A DNA stretch of 64,000 nt from Micromonospora profundi (GTDB taxonomy: Bacteria; Actinomycetota; Actinomycetes; Mycobacteriales; Micromonosporaceae). The stretch covers positions 2,480,001 to 2,544,000 of the forward strand of contig NZ_JAATJK010000001.1 in assembly GCF_011927785.1 (NCBI RefSeq), written 5' to 3'. The notes under the pieces were generated by a model that made no database searches, was not told the origin of the DNA, and saw only the letters and a program-made list of their open reading frames with translations. A program made the position numbers and the translations under genes. Of this stretch, positions 15,746-23,620 are shown in pieces (the first letter of the stretch is position 1; every line of letters starts with the position of its first letter).

Positions 15746-18444
15746 CGCTGCCCGTGCCGCACCTGGACGACCGGGGGTTTCTCGACCTGGTCACCGAGGC
15801 CCGCGAGCGGATCCGCCAGTCCTGCCCGGCCTGGACCGACCTGTCGGCGCACGACCCGGGCATGGCGCTCGTGGAGGCGTTCGCGCACCTCACCGAGGTG
15901 ATGATCTACCGGCTGAACCAGTTGCCGGAGAAGGCGTACGTCTCGTTCCTGAACCTGCTCGGGGTGACCCGGCACGCGCCGACGGCGGCCTGGGCGGACG
16001 TCCGTTTCACACGCAGCGGCACCGATCGGGGCGCGGTACGGATCCCGGCGGGTCTGCGGGTCGCGGCGGCGCGCGGCGCGGACCCCAGGCCTGTCGTGTT
16101 CGTCACCACCGAGCCGGCGCTGCTGGCGGCCGGCGAGGCGTCGGTGACGGTCCGGATGCACCACTGCGAGCCGGTGGAGGCGGAGATGCTTGGTGTCGGC
16201 ACCGGCCAGCCGGGCCAGGTGTTGCGGGCGTCCCGGGCTCCGCTGGCGCACACCGCCGAGGCGCTGGACCTGCTGCTCGGTGTGGAGGTGCCCGCCGGCT
16301 CGGTGGAGTTGGGGGCGGCGGCCCGCGAGCACGACGGCCGCACGTTCGAGATCTGGCAGCCGGTGGAAAGCTTCGCAGGGCTCGGCAGGCAGGCCAAGGC
16401 GTACCTCGTGGACCGCTGTTCGGGCACGATCACCTTCGCCCCGGCCCTCGACCTGCGTCCGCCCGCCGACGCGACCCGGGCCGACGCGACGCCCGCTGAC
16501 GCGACGCCCGCCGACGCGACGCCCGCCGACGCGCCCGCGGACCCGGCCCGGACCGGCGTGCCCTCAGGGACGGTGGCGGCGGTGCCGCCGGCCGGGCGGC
16601 AGGTCCGGCTCTGGTACCGGGCCGGCGGCGGGCCGACCGGCAACGTGGCGGCGGGCACGCTCACCAGCCTGCGCGATCCCCTGCCCGGGGTACGCGTGGA
16701 CAACCCCACGCCGGCCGCCGGCGGGCGGGAGGTGGAGGCGCTGGAGTCGGTGCTGCTGCGCGGCCCGTACGAGTTCTTCGCCCAGCAGCGCGCGGTCACC
16801 GCCCGCGACTTCGAGGTGCTGGCCACGGCCTCGGGCGCTGTGGCGCGGGCGCGGGCGTTCACCCGCGCCGCTGTGTACAGCTTCGCCCGGCCGGGCGAGG
16901 TGGAGGTGGTGCTGGTGCCGTACGTCCCGCCGGCGGCCCGCCCGGGTGACCGGCTGTCGGTGGCGGTGCTGCGCGAGCACGAGGTGCCCGAGGCGCGGCA
17001 TCGCGTGGAGGCCGACCTGGAGCAGCGCCGCATGATGGGAGTCCGGTCCCGGGCGACGTGGGCCCGGTTCAAGGCGGTGTCGGTACGGGCGCGCGTGGTG
17101 GTGCGGCGCGAGGAGGACGTGGACGCGGTCCGGCGGCGCATCCACGACCGGCTGCACCAGACGTTGAGCCCGCTGCCCACCGCGCTCAACCCGACGGGCT
17201 GGCCGTTCGGCGAGCCGCTGCGGGCGTCGAACGTTTACCGGCTGCTGGAGCACGCCGAGCCGGGCGTGCGCTACGTCGAGTCGGTGCGGTTCGTTGTCGA
17301 CGAGGCGCCCGACGCGGAGGTACGCGCTCTCGCCGTCGACAAGTACCAGCCCCGCACCTGGTACGCCGGGCGCGGTCCGGTGCTGTTCCGGTCCACGAAT
17401 GCCGGGGCGGGCTGGGAGCCGACCGGCCGGTTCGACGACGAGACGGTGCTGCGGGTGGCGCCCGCGCCCGCTCCGGTGCGGCCCGGCATCGTGCCGCGTC
17501 CCGGTTCGGTGGCAGTGGTGACGCTGCGTGCGTCCGGTGGCTCCCGGGTGCACCTGAGCACCGACCTGGGTGAGACCTGGTCGCTGCTGACCGACCTGGA
17601 CTCGCGCATCTCCGACGTGGCATGGCTGGACCGCGACGGCGCGGGTGCGCTGCTGGTGGCCACCGACACCGGCCTGTACGAGGTGTCGTTGCTGCCCGGC
17701 GCGGTGCCGTTGCAGATCCTCGTCGACCCGTCCGACGCCGATCGAGGCTTCTACGCGGTGCGGGCGTTCGTCTCCGAGCGGGGTGCGCCAGGTGTGGCGG
17801 TGGCGGCGCAGGCCGGCTTCGGGGTGTACCTGTCGACTGCCGGCGGCCGGCCGGGGAGCTTCGCGCACGTCGGTCTGTCGAATGTGGACAACCGGGTGTT
17901 GTCGGTGCAGTACGACGGCCCCGCGACGCTGTTGTGGAGCGGCGCGGGTGAGCCGGATCCGAAGAAGCCCGGCCAGGGCTGCCACCGCACGCGACTGTTC
18001 GAGTCGGACGTGCAGTGGCAGACGATGCAGGCCGGGTGGATCGGCGGCACCTGCCGGGATCTCGCGTTCGCCGGCCCGCTGGCGCTTGCGGCCACGCAGA
18101 GCGGTGGCGTGCTACGCCTGGACACCCTCGCCGCGCAGCCGCAGTGGCAACCGGTGATGGTCAACTGCGGGTTGCCGCTGCGCGACAGGAACCGGTTCGT
18201 ACCTGTCGACGCCATCGCGGTGAGCGGTCCCGCGACCAGCCCCACCGGTGGCGCCGCGGCGGCCGAGCGGCTGGTCCTGGCCGGCGGCGAACGCGGGGTG
18301 TACCGCAGCGCCGACGCGATCGACTGGACCGCCAGCGCCAACCAGGCCACCGCCGACGTGGTGACCGTCCCGGACACGTGGCTGCTCTGCTCCGGCGAGC
18401 ACGACATCGAGGTGGTGCGCCAGGATGCGACGCTCGGCGATTGA
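15742..18444 (+). CDS. CIS1 baseplate J/gp6-like protein fused to Asp-box beta-propeller
   Basis: 900 residues. Residues 1 to about 540 are a baseplate J/gp6-like wedge protein (Pvc11-type): SCPAWTDLSAHDPGMALVEA, AHLTEVMIYRLNQLPEKAYV, FLNLLGVTRHAPTAA, RAVTARDFEVLATASG and the end block LNPTGWPFGEPLRASNVYRL. From about 543 onward is a separate region with repeated Asp-box-like units (LFRSTNAGAGWEP, HLSTDLGETWSLL, GVYLSTAGGRPG, GVYRSADAIDWTA) and strands such as LLVATDTGLYEV, the pattern of a BNR/sortilin-type beta-propeller. A (TPADA)n repeat is inserted near residue 245. The propeller could be a surface-facing, ligand-binding part of the baseplate. It might instead be purely structural. Confidence 0.88.
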   Translation: MTLPVPHLDDRGFLDLVTEARERIRQSCPAWTDLSAHDPGMALVEAFAHLTEVMIYRLNQLPEKAYVSFLNLLGVTRHAPTAAWADVRFTRSGTDRGAVRIPAGLRVAAARGADPRPVVFVTTEPALLAAGEASVTVRMHHCEPVEAEMLGVGTGQPGQVLRASRAPLAHTAEALDLLLGVEVPAGSVELGAAAREHDGRTFEIWQPVESFAGLGRQAKAYLVDRCSGTITFAPALDLRPPADATRADATPADATPADATPADAPADPARTGVPSGTVAAVPPAGRQVRLWYRAGGGPTGNVAAGTLTSLRDPLPGVRVDNPTPAAGGREVEALESVLLRGPYEFFAQQRAVTARDFEVLATASGAVARARAFTRAAVYSFARPGEVEVVLVPYVPPAARPGDRLSVAVLREHEVPEARHRVEADLEQRRMMGVRSRATWARFKAVSVRARVVVRREEDVDAVRRRIHDRLHQTLSPLPTALNPTGWPFGEPLRASNVYRLLEHAEPGVRYVESVRFVVDEAPDAEVRALAVDKYQPRTWYAGRGPVLFRSTNAGAGWEPTGRFDDETVLRVAPAPAPVRPGIVPRPGSVAVVTLRASGGSRVHLSTDLGETWSLLTDLDSRISDVAWLDRDGAGALLVATDTGLYEVSLLPGAVPLQILVDPSDADRGFYAVRAFVSERGAPGVAVAAQAGFGVYLSTAGGRPGSFAHVGLSNVDNRVLSVQYDGPATLLWSGAGEPDPKKPGQGCHRTRLFESDVQWQTMQAGWIGGTCRDLAFAGPLALAATQSGGVLRLDTLAAQPQWQPVMVNCGLPLRDRNRFVPVDAIAVSGPATSPTGGAAAAERLVLAGGERGVYRSADAIDWTASANQATADVVTVPDTWLLCSGEHDIEVVRQDATLGD
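16465..16539 (+). repeat. Five 15-bp tandem repeats in baseplate J gene
   Basis: Five 15-base units (type GCCGACGCGACGCCC) encode ADATP repeats inside the CIS1 baseplate protein. The central three units are nearly identical, suggesting recent slippage expansion; the frame is preserved. Confidence 0.9.
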
Positions 18445-19093
18445 GCGGCTGCTGCCCGCCGCCTACCAGCGGGCGTGCGTGCCGGGCAGCGTGCTCTGGG
18501 CGCTGCTGGAGGTGATGGAGGGGCTGCACGCCCCGGACGAGGCCATCCTCGCCGAGGTGGACGCCCTGTTCGATCCGTACCGGGCGCCGGACGGGCTTGT
18601 CGTGCGGCTGACCCGCTGGGTGGCGATGGACCACGTGGTGGCCGCACCTCGGCCGGACGCCCCGCTGCCGTTGCCGCTGGGCCGGCTTCGTGACCTGGTG
18701 GCCAACGCCGCGCTGCTGGCCCGGTGGCGTGGCACCCCGTACGGGATGCGCAGGGCCCTTGAGCTGGCCACCGGCGTGCCGGGTTTCGTCATCGACGAAC
18801 CGGCGGAGCAGCCCTTTCACATCGTGGTGCGGGTACCGGCGACCGCCGGCGGTCAGCTCGCCCTCGTCACCCGCATCGTCGAGGCGGAGAAGCCCGTCGC
18901 GGTGACCGCCGAGGTCGCCCTGGACGGCCCGCCCTCGCCCACCCCGGAGGGCGACTCCGACGCGGCGATCCCGGCGCCGGCCCCGGACGGCGACTTTGAC
19001 GCGGCGACCCCGACGCCGGGCCCGGCGATCGGCCGGGCGGCGGTGCCGCACCACCCCGTCTCGCACCCATCTTCCGCAGAGGAGCCGTCATGA
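18425..19093 (+). CDS. CIS1 tail protein I-like baseplate protein
   Basis: 222 residues, overlapping the previous gene by 20 bp. The sequence YQRACVPGSVLWALLEVMEG, LDPYR-like LFDPYRAPDGLVVRLTRWVA, NAALLARWRGTPYGMRRALE and LATGVPGFVIDEP matches the phage tail protein I family (TIGR02242-type, Pvc12-like), which joins the wedge to the fibres. After about residue 165 it changes to an acidic Pro/Ala/Asp tail containing two similar repeats (SPTPEGDSDAAIPAPAPDG and related). No fibre gene follows, which is unusual; the next genes encode membrane proteins. Confidence 0.85.
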   Translation: MRRSAIERLLPAAYQRACVPGSVLWALLEVMEGLHAPDEAILAEVDALFDPYRAPDGLVVRLTRWVAMDHVVAAPRPDAPLPLPLGRLRDLVANAALLARWRGTPYGMRRALELATGVPGFVIDEPAEQPFHIVVRVPATAGGQLALVTRIVEAEKPVAVTAEVALDGPPSPTPEGDSDAAIPAPAPDGDFDAATPTPGPAIGRAAVPHHPVSHPSSAEEPS

Positions 19094-20022
19094 CCACCGA
19101 ATGGACCGTCGCCGCCGCCGCTTCCCAGTTCACACTGGACGCCGGCAACCGGGGCGAGCTGACCTTCACCGTCTCGAATCCGCACCAGGCGCCGGACACA
19201 GTGGTCTTCGACGTCGCGCCAGGCGAGGGCAGCCAGCGTGCCTGGTTCGACGTGACAGAGCCGCAGCGGGTGGTGCCCGGGCCGGGCTCGGTCTCGTTCC
19301 TGGTGCGGCTCGCCGTTCCGGTCGGCACCGCGCCCCGCCGCTACGACATGACCGGCTTCGCGTACTCGGCGAACACCGCGCCGGAGGAGAGTTCCCGCTC
19401 CAGCGGCCGGGTGACGTACGAGGTTCAGGCGGTGGCCGCGCCGAAGCGGACGCCGTGGCCGTGGATCGCCGCGGCGGCGGTGGTGCTGGTGCTGGTGGTG
19501 GGCGGGGTGGCCGGCTATCTGCTGACCCGGCCGGACGGCACCACGCCCGGTGCGCCACGGGTGGTGACGGTGGAGGCGGAGAGCCTTGTCGACGGCGCGC
19601 AGGTGGAGTCACCGGCCGGAACCGGCGCGACTGTGGTGTCGCAGCCGAACTGCTGCGCGGTGACCTGGTCGGACGACAAGCAGTTGTTCTTCCAGGGCCT
19701 GGCGCCGGGCGACCGGGTCAGCCTCACCGTCGACCTGCCGGCCGACGCGGTCTGGCTCTTCTCCGCCGCCCGCACCACCTCGTTCGACTACGCCAACACC
19801 ATCTGGCAGGTCGACGGCACGCAGCTCGGCGGCACGTTCTTCGGCTTCACGCCGAAGGTGGTCCTGCAGGACTTCACCGACGTGGGCACGATCCGGCTCG
19901 GCGCGGGCCGGCACACGCTCACGCTTGTGGCGGTGGGCCGGACCCAGGGCGTCAACCGCTACTTCGCCGGTGTCGACCAGATCCGCTTCACCGAGGTCAG
20001 CGGGACGGTCGCGCAACGATGA
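19090..20022 (+). CDS. CIS1-linked single-pass membrane protein with CBM-like ectodomain
   Basis: 310 residues, no signal peptide. Residues 1-115 look like an Ig-type beta-sandwich (LDAGNRGELTFTVSNPHQAP, VSFLVRLAVPVGTAPRRYDM) that would be cytoplasmic. One membrane helix follows at about 121-146 (WPWIAAAAVVLVLVVGGVAG), preceded by Lys/Arg, which predicts N-in/C-out. The external part begins RVVTVEAESLVDGAQVESP, like the N-terminal strand of CBM6/35-type carbohydrate-binding domains, and ends with a strand pair around GVDQIRFTEV. It overlaps the tail protein I gene by 4 bp. Streptomyces intracellular injection systems use a membrane partner for docking; this protein is a natural candidate for that job here (inference). 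Confidence 0.75.
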   Translation: MTTEWTVAAAASQFTLDAGNRGELTFTVSNPHQAPDTVVFDVAPGEGSQRAWFDVTEPQRVVPGPGSVSFLVRLAVPVGTAPRRYDMTGFAYSANTAPEESSRSSGRVTYEVQAVAAPKRTPWPWIAAAAVVLVLVVGGVAGYLLTRPDGTTPGAPRVVTVEAESLVDGAQVESPAGTGATVVSQPNCCAVTWSDDKQLFFQGLAPGDRVSLTVDLPADAVWLFSAARTTSFDYANTIWQVDGTQLGGTFFGFTPKVVLQDFTDVGTIRLGAGRHTLTLVAVGRTQGVNRYFAGVDQIRFTEVSGTVAQR

Positions 20023-20477
20023 GCGGCCGGCAGAAGCTGTTGTTGGTGACGCTTGCGGTGCTGCTTGTGGCGTCGTTCGCGCTTGCCGTCGGCGTGGGCG
20101 GCGGCGAGCGGGGACGCGCGGGCGAACCGTCCGGGGTGGTCGGGCGACTGAGTGGGCTGGCCGGCGGGAGCAGCACCGTCGACCCGGCGACAGTACGGGC
20201 CGGCTGCGACCGCACCGCCGACGTGCTCAGCTTCGTCGGTGGCTGCGAGCTGCGGGTTGCCGACCCGGGCGGGCTCAGGACGCTGGTGCTGCGCAGCGGT
20301 CGGGCCTTCACGGTGACCGCCCCGGCGCCCCGGGACGCCGACCTCACCGTCCGGGCCGACGCCGAGCCGGGCGACGACGGCGAGGCTGTCGCCCGGATCG
20401 CCGTCGACGATGCGGCAGTCGTGCTGCTCAGGTGTCCGGGAGGTGTGGCATGCACTGTCACCATCGCCGCCACCTGA
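20019..20477 (+). CDS. Exported or membrane-anchored small protein, unknown
   Basis: 152 residues, ATG overlapping the previous stop by 4 bp. An N-terminal hydrophobic helix (LLLVTLAVLLVASFALAVGVG) follows MSGRQK, consistent with an uncleaved signal anchor. The outside part has four cysteines (AGCDRTADVLSFVGGCELRV and LLRCPGGVACTV), which could form two disulphides, and several beta strands. No family is recognised. Coupling with the CBM-like membrane protein suggests a shared envelope function. Confidence 0.72.
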   Translation: MSGRQKLLLVTLAVLLVASFALAVGVGGGERGRAGEPSGVVGRLSGLAGGSSTVDPATVRAGCDRTADVLSFVGGCELRVADPGGLRTLVLRSGRAFTVTAPAPRDADLTVRADAEPGDDGEAVARIAVDDAAVVLLRCPGGVACTVTIAAT

Positions 20478-20516
20478 TCCACCTACCGGCCGACAGCGGC
20501 CACGAGGAGGTCCGAC

Positions 20517-21269
20517 ATGGGTGACCTACGCAAGCCCTTCCTCCTGCTGGCGTTGGTCGCGGTGACCCTCGTGGTGCTTGTCGAGGTCGGGTCGTCGCTG
20601 CTCACCGGCGGCGGGGACGCCACCGGCGCGCTGCGCGCCGGAGCGGTGGACCTCGGGGTCGAGGTGGACGCCGGTGCGATAAGCGAACCCTCCGGGCGCG
20701 GGACGAGCTATCTGGCGCTCATCGACGCGGTGGCGCTCTGGACGACAGGCCTGTTCTGCCTGAGCCTTGTGCTGCCCGAGCGGACGCAGGGCCGGATCCA
20801 GGGCGTGGCGACCCTGATCTTCTCGATCCTGCTTCTCCTGGCCTCGCTGGTGTTGCTGATCATCGCTTTCGTCGAGCTGACCATCATGGTGTCGTTGTTC
20901 GTGGCCGTACCGTTCGGCACGCTGGCGTACCTGGCGCTGTGGGGGTTCTTCCCTGTGGGCGAGGCGAGCCTGCTGCTGGGGTTGGTGCTGGTGCTGAAAC
21001 TGGTGTGGGTGGCGATGCTGCTGCTGGCCCAGCCCCGTTTTCTCCAGAACAAGGGCCTGGTGCTGTTGGCGCTCACCACTCTGCTCTGCACTGTCGTGCT
21101 GGAGTTCCTGCACCGGCTCGTGCCGGTGGTCGTGGTGAGCATCCTGGACGACGTGGGCGCGCTGGTCTTCGCCATAATCGCCATCGTGTGGGGTCTGGTG
21201 CTGTTGATCGGCTCGATCCCGGCCATCGTCAAGTCGGTGCGGGTGACAGCCGCCCTACCCACCCGGTGA
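20517..21269 (+). CDS. Polytopic membrane protein at end of CIS1 operon
   Basis: 250 residues, ATG behind GAGGAGG. About seven hydrophobic segments are visible: one near the N-terminus, a 40-residue external loop, then a chain of leucine/valine-rich helices (TLIFSILLLLASLVLLIIAF, LLLGLVLVLKLVWVAMLLLA and others). No conserved catalytic or transport motif is seen. It is the last gene before the bidirectional terminator. A role in holding or releasing the injection machine at the membrane is a guess from position alone. Confidence 0.72.
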   Translation: MGDLRKPFLLLALVAVTLVVLVEVGSSLLTGGGDATGALRAGAVDLGVEVDAGAISEPSGRGTSYLALIDAVALWTTGLFCLSLVLPERTQGRIQGVATLIFSILLLLASLVLLIIAFVELTIMVSLFVAVPFGTLAYLALWGFFPVGEASLLLGLVLVLKLVWVAMLLLAQPRFLQNKGLVLLALTTLLCTVVLEFLHRLVPVVVVSILDDVGALVFAIIAIVWGLVLLIGSIPAIVKSVRVTAALPTR

Positions 21270-21283
21270 CGGGTGGGTAGGGC
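21252..21283. terminator. Perfect 14-bp hairpin between convergent operons
   Basis: GCCCTACCCACCCG (21252-21265) and its exact complement (21270-21283) enclose a GTGA loop that contains the stop codon of the CIS1 membrane gene. The opposite-strand gene stops directly after it. It should stop transcription from both sides. Confidence 0.85.
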
Positions 21284-22135
21284 TCACGGGGCCGCCGCGA
21301 CCAGGGCGGCGGCCCGGTCCCGGTCGAGGGTGCCGTCGGCCACCCACACCCGGTAGTGGCCGTGCCGGGTGTCGCCGGCCGCCACCACTGCCGGCCTGTC
21401 GAACGCGAACGCCACGCAGACACCCGGGTACATGGCGGTCCGCACGAACCACCTGTCGCCGGGCCCGAGGCCCGCGAAAACAAGTGTGTACGCCGCACCG
21501 CCCGCCCCGACACCCGCCATGGCCAACCAGGGCACCGCGCTGCCGTTGAGCGTCTCCTCCCCCGTGGCGTCGGCGGCGAACACCGTCGGCTCACCGTCGG
21601 CGACGGCCCGCCAGAAGAACCCGCCGTAGCCGGCCCCGCCGGGGCGCCCGTTCGTGGCCGGGCTGCCGAGGCGCACCTCGTGACCGGGCGGTGCGGTGAG
21701 CGCGCAGGTCAGGTCGAGCCGCCAGACGTCCGGCGCGACTGCCGACGCGGCGAGCCGCCGGCGCTCGGTGAGCAGCACCCGTCCGTGGGCGTCGCGCCAC
21801 TGCGCGTCGTGCGCCAGCCGGTCGGCGGCCTGCTCGGTCCAGCCGGTGTGCGCGATCCGCCCGTGGTCGTCACGCCAGGTGTAGCCGACGTCCCGGACGT
21901 AGGTGCGCCCGCCCCACAGGTTGGCGCCGTTGACGTCCTGCACGGCGAGGGACGCGCCGAGGTGCCACACGTGGTCGGCGGGCAGCGCGCCGGTGACCAC
22001 AGTGCCGGCGATGGTGCGTACCGGGTGCAGGTAGGGGCGGGGCCCGTGTCGCGCGTCCAGCGGCGGGTCGACCACGTACCGGGCCACCTCCGTCGGGCCG
22101 ACAAGCAGCCGTGCGGGCTCCGGCTCGGTGCTCAC
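21284..22135 (-). CDS. PmoA-family (DUF6807) protein
   Basis: 283 residues, GTG start overlapping the previous stop. RPYLHPVRTIAGTVVTGALP, DHVWHLGASLAVQDVNGANL, WGGRTYVRD, GYGGFFWRAVADGEPTVF and GDRWFVRTAMYPGVCVAFAF mark the family named PmoA/DUF6807. It is common in sugar-utilisation loci of actinobacteria and Bacteroidetes and not related in role to methane oxidation. Histidines in RPYLHP and DHVWH are conserved-looking. Activity is unknown; its place as last gene of the ABC-transporter operon suggests a carbohydrate-processing role. Confidence 0.8.
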   Translation of the reverse strand: MSTEPEPARLLVGPTEVARYVVDPPLDARHGPRPYLHPVRTIAGTVVTGALPADHVWHLGASLAVQDVNGANLWGGRTYVRDVGYTWRDDHGRIAHTGWTEQAADRLAHDAQWRDAHGRVLLTERRRLAASAVAPDVWRLDLTCALTAPPGHEVRLGSPATNGRPGGAGYGGFFWRAVADGEPTVFAADATGEETLNGSAVPWLAMAGVGAGGAAYTLVFAGLGPGDRWFVRTAMYPGVCVAFAFDRPAVVAAGDTRHGHYRVWVADGTLDRDRAAALVAAAP

Positions 22136-22749
22136 GGCAGCTCCGCTCGGGCGAGGGCCGGCCAGCGGCCGGCGACGGCGTGCAGGGCTGCCACCGTGTA
22201 GCCGGCGAGGATCGGCACCGCCACCGGCGTGACCAGGACGGCGAGCAGCCCGGCAAGCGCCGTCACCCCGCTCACCGCCGCCCAGCGGGTGGGCGCGTCC
22301 AGGCAGGCGCGGGCGGCGCGGCGGGCCGCCGCCCGCCACCGCCGGCAGCCGCCGACCTCGACGACGACAAGCCCCGCGTACCCGGCCAGGCCGGCGGCGA
22401 CCAGGGCGGTCACCGCCAGCGCCACCACCCCGCCGGGCACCCGCCCGGTGGCCAGCGCCGCCAGGTTGACGGCGAGCAGCCCGGTCACGGCGAGCGCCAG
22501 CAGGCTGACCGGCACTCCGGGCAGCACCGACCGGCCGTACCGGCGCACTGTGGTCCGTGCCGACGGCCAGCTACCGGTACGCGTCCAGTCGTGCACTGCG
22601 GCGCTTGCCGTGCCGGCCGCCGCGGCGGCGGTCACGACAGGTGCCGCCGCGAGCGTCAGCAGGATGCCGAGCAGCGCCAGGTCGGCGGCGTCGCGGGCGA
22701 CGTCACGCCAGTCGCGGCGGCCACCCTCCGGTTCAGCCCTTGATGCCAC
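22132..22749 (-). CDS. DUF624/YesL-like membrane protein
   Basis: 205 residues with five to six hydrophobic helices. The first helices (DLALLGILLTLAAAPVVTAA) and central loop (RTGSWPSARTTVRRYGRSVL) fit the DUF624 (YesL) family, small membrane proteins often encoded with CUT1 sugar transporters for pectin and other plant polymers. It overlaps the upstream permease gene by 17 bp. Function not established; an accessory to the transporter is likely by context. Confidence 0.75.
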   Translation of the reverse strand: MASRAEPEGGRRDWRDVARDAADLALLGILLTLAAAPVVTAAAAAGTASAAVHDWTRTGSWPSARTTVRRYGRSVLPGVPVSLLALAVTGLLAVNLAALATGRVPGGVVALAVTALVAAGLAGYAGLVVVEVGGCRRWRAAARRAARACLDAPTRWAAVSGVTALAGLLAVLVTPVAVPILAGYTVAALHAVAGRWPALARAELP

Positions 22750-23620
22750 TGGTGTTGATCCCCTCGACGAGCATCCGCTGGAACGCCACGAAGAACAGGA
22801 AGACCGGCAGCAGCGACAGCACCGACATGGCGAACATCGGACCGACCGCGCTCTGGCTTGTCGAGTCGATGAACAGGGTCAGCGCGACAGGCACCGTGTA
22901 GTCCTCCAGTTGGGACAGGAAGACGAGCTGCCGGAAGAAGTCGTTCCAGGTCCAGATGAACGAGAAGATCGCCGTGGTGACCAGCGCGGGACGGCTCAGC
23001 GGCAGGATGACGTACCGGAAGATGCCGTACGGGCCGGCGCCGTCGATCCGGGCCGCCTCGTCCAGTTCGCGCGGGACGCCCCGCATGAACTGCACCATCA
23101 GGAACACGAAGAACGCCTCGGTGGCCAGGAACTGCGGGATGAGCAGCGGCAGGTACGGCCACTCGCCGCCGACCAGCCCCAGCGTCCGGAACAGGATGTA
23201 CTGCGGCACGATCAGCACGTGCCCGGGCAGCAGCAGCGTGCCGATCATGACGGCGAACCACATGCCGCGCAGCCGGAACCGCAGCCGGGCGAAGGCGTAC
23301 GCGGCCAGCAGGCAGGAGAGCCCGTTGCCCACGACGGTGAGCAGGCTGACCATCGCGCTGTTGAGGAAGAACCGGCCGAAGCTGACGTCGAAGTTGGACC
23401 ACCCGTCGGTGTAGTTGCCCGGGGTGAACCGCTCGGGCAGGAGCCCGATGTTGTTGACGATCTCCTCCTGGGACTTCACCGAAGTGCCCACCATCCAGAT
23501 GAGCGGGTAGAGCACCACGGCGACGATCGCCACCAGGATCAGCAGTCGCAGTACGGGCCGGCCGCCGGGCCGTCGGCGCGCGTTCGGCGCCGCTGCGGTC
23601 GGGGTCACCGCCACCATCAC
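22733..23620 (-). CDS. CUT1 sugar ABC transporter permease (MalG-like)
   Basis: About 295 residues with six membrane helices. The EAA loop that contacts the ATPase is present: RELDEAARIDGAGPYGIFRY followed by VILPLSRPAL. The N-terminus (LLILVAIVAVVLYPLIWMVG, TSVKSQEEI) and C-terminus (FLFFVAFQRMLVEGINTSGI, KG end) are typical MalG/UgpE type. Start: GTG at 23620 or ATG at 23617, just after GGAGG; the ATG overlaps the stop of the other permease. No ATPase gene is in the operon, so a shared MsiK-type ATPase is presumably used, as is usual in actinomycetes. Confidence 0.92.
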   Translation of the reverse strand: MMVAVTPTAAAPNARRRPGGRPVLRLLILVAIVAVVLYPLIWMVGTSVKSQEEIVNNIGLLPERFTPGNYTDGWSNFDVSFGRFFLNSAMVSLLTVVGNGLSCLLAAYAFARLRFRLRGMWFAVMIGTLLLPGHVLIVPQYILFRTLGLVGGEWPYLPLLIPQFLATEAFFVFLMVQFMRGVPRELDEAARIDGAGPYGIFRYVILPLSRPALVTTAIFSFIWTWNDFFRQLVFLSQLEDYTVPVALTLFIDSTSQSAVGPMFAMSVLSLLPVFLFFVAFQRMLVEGINTSGIKG

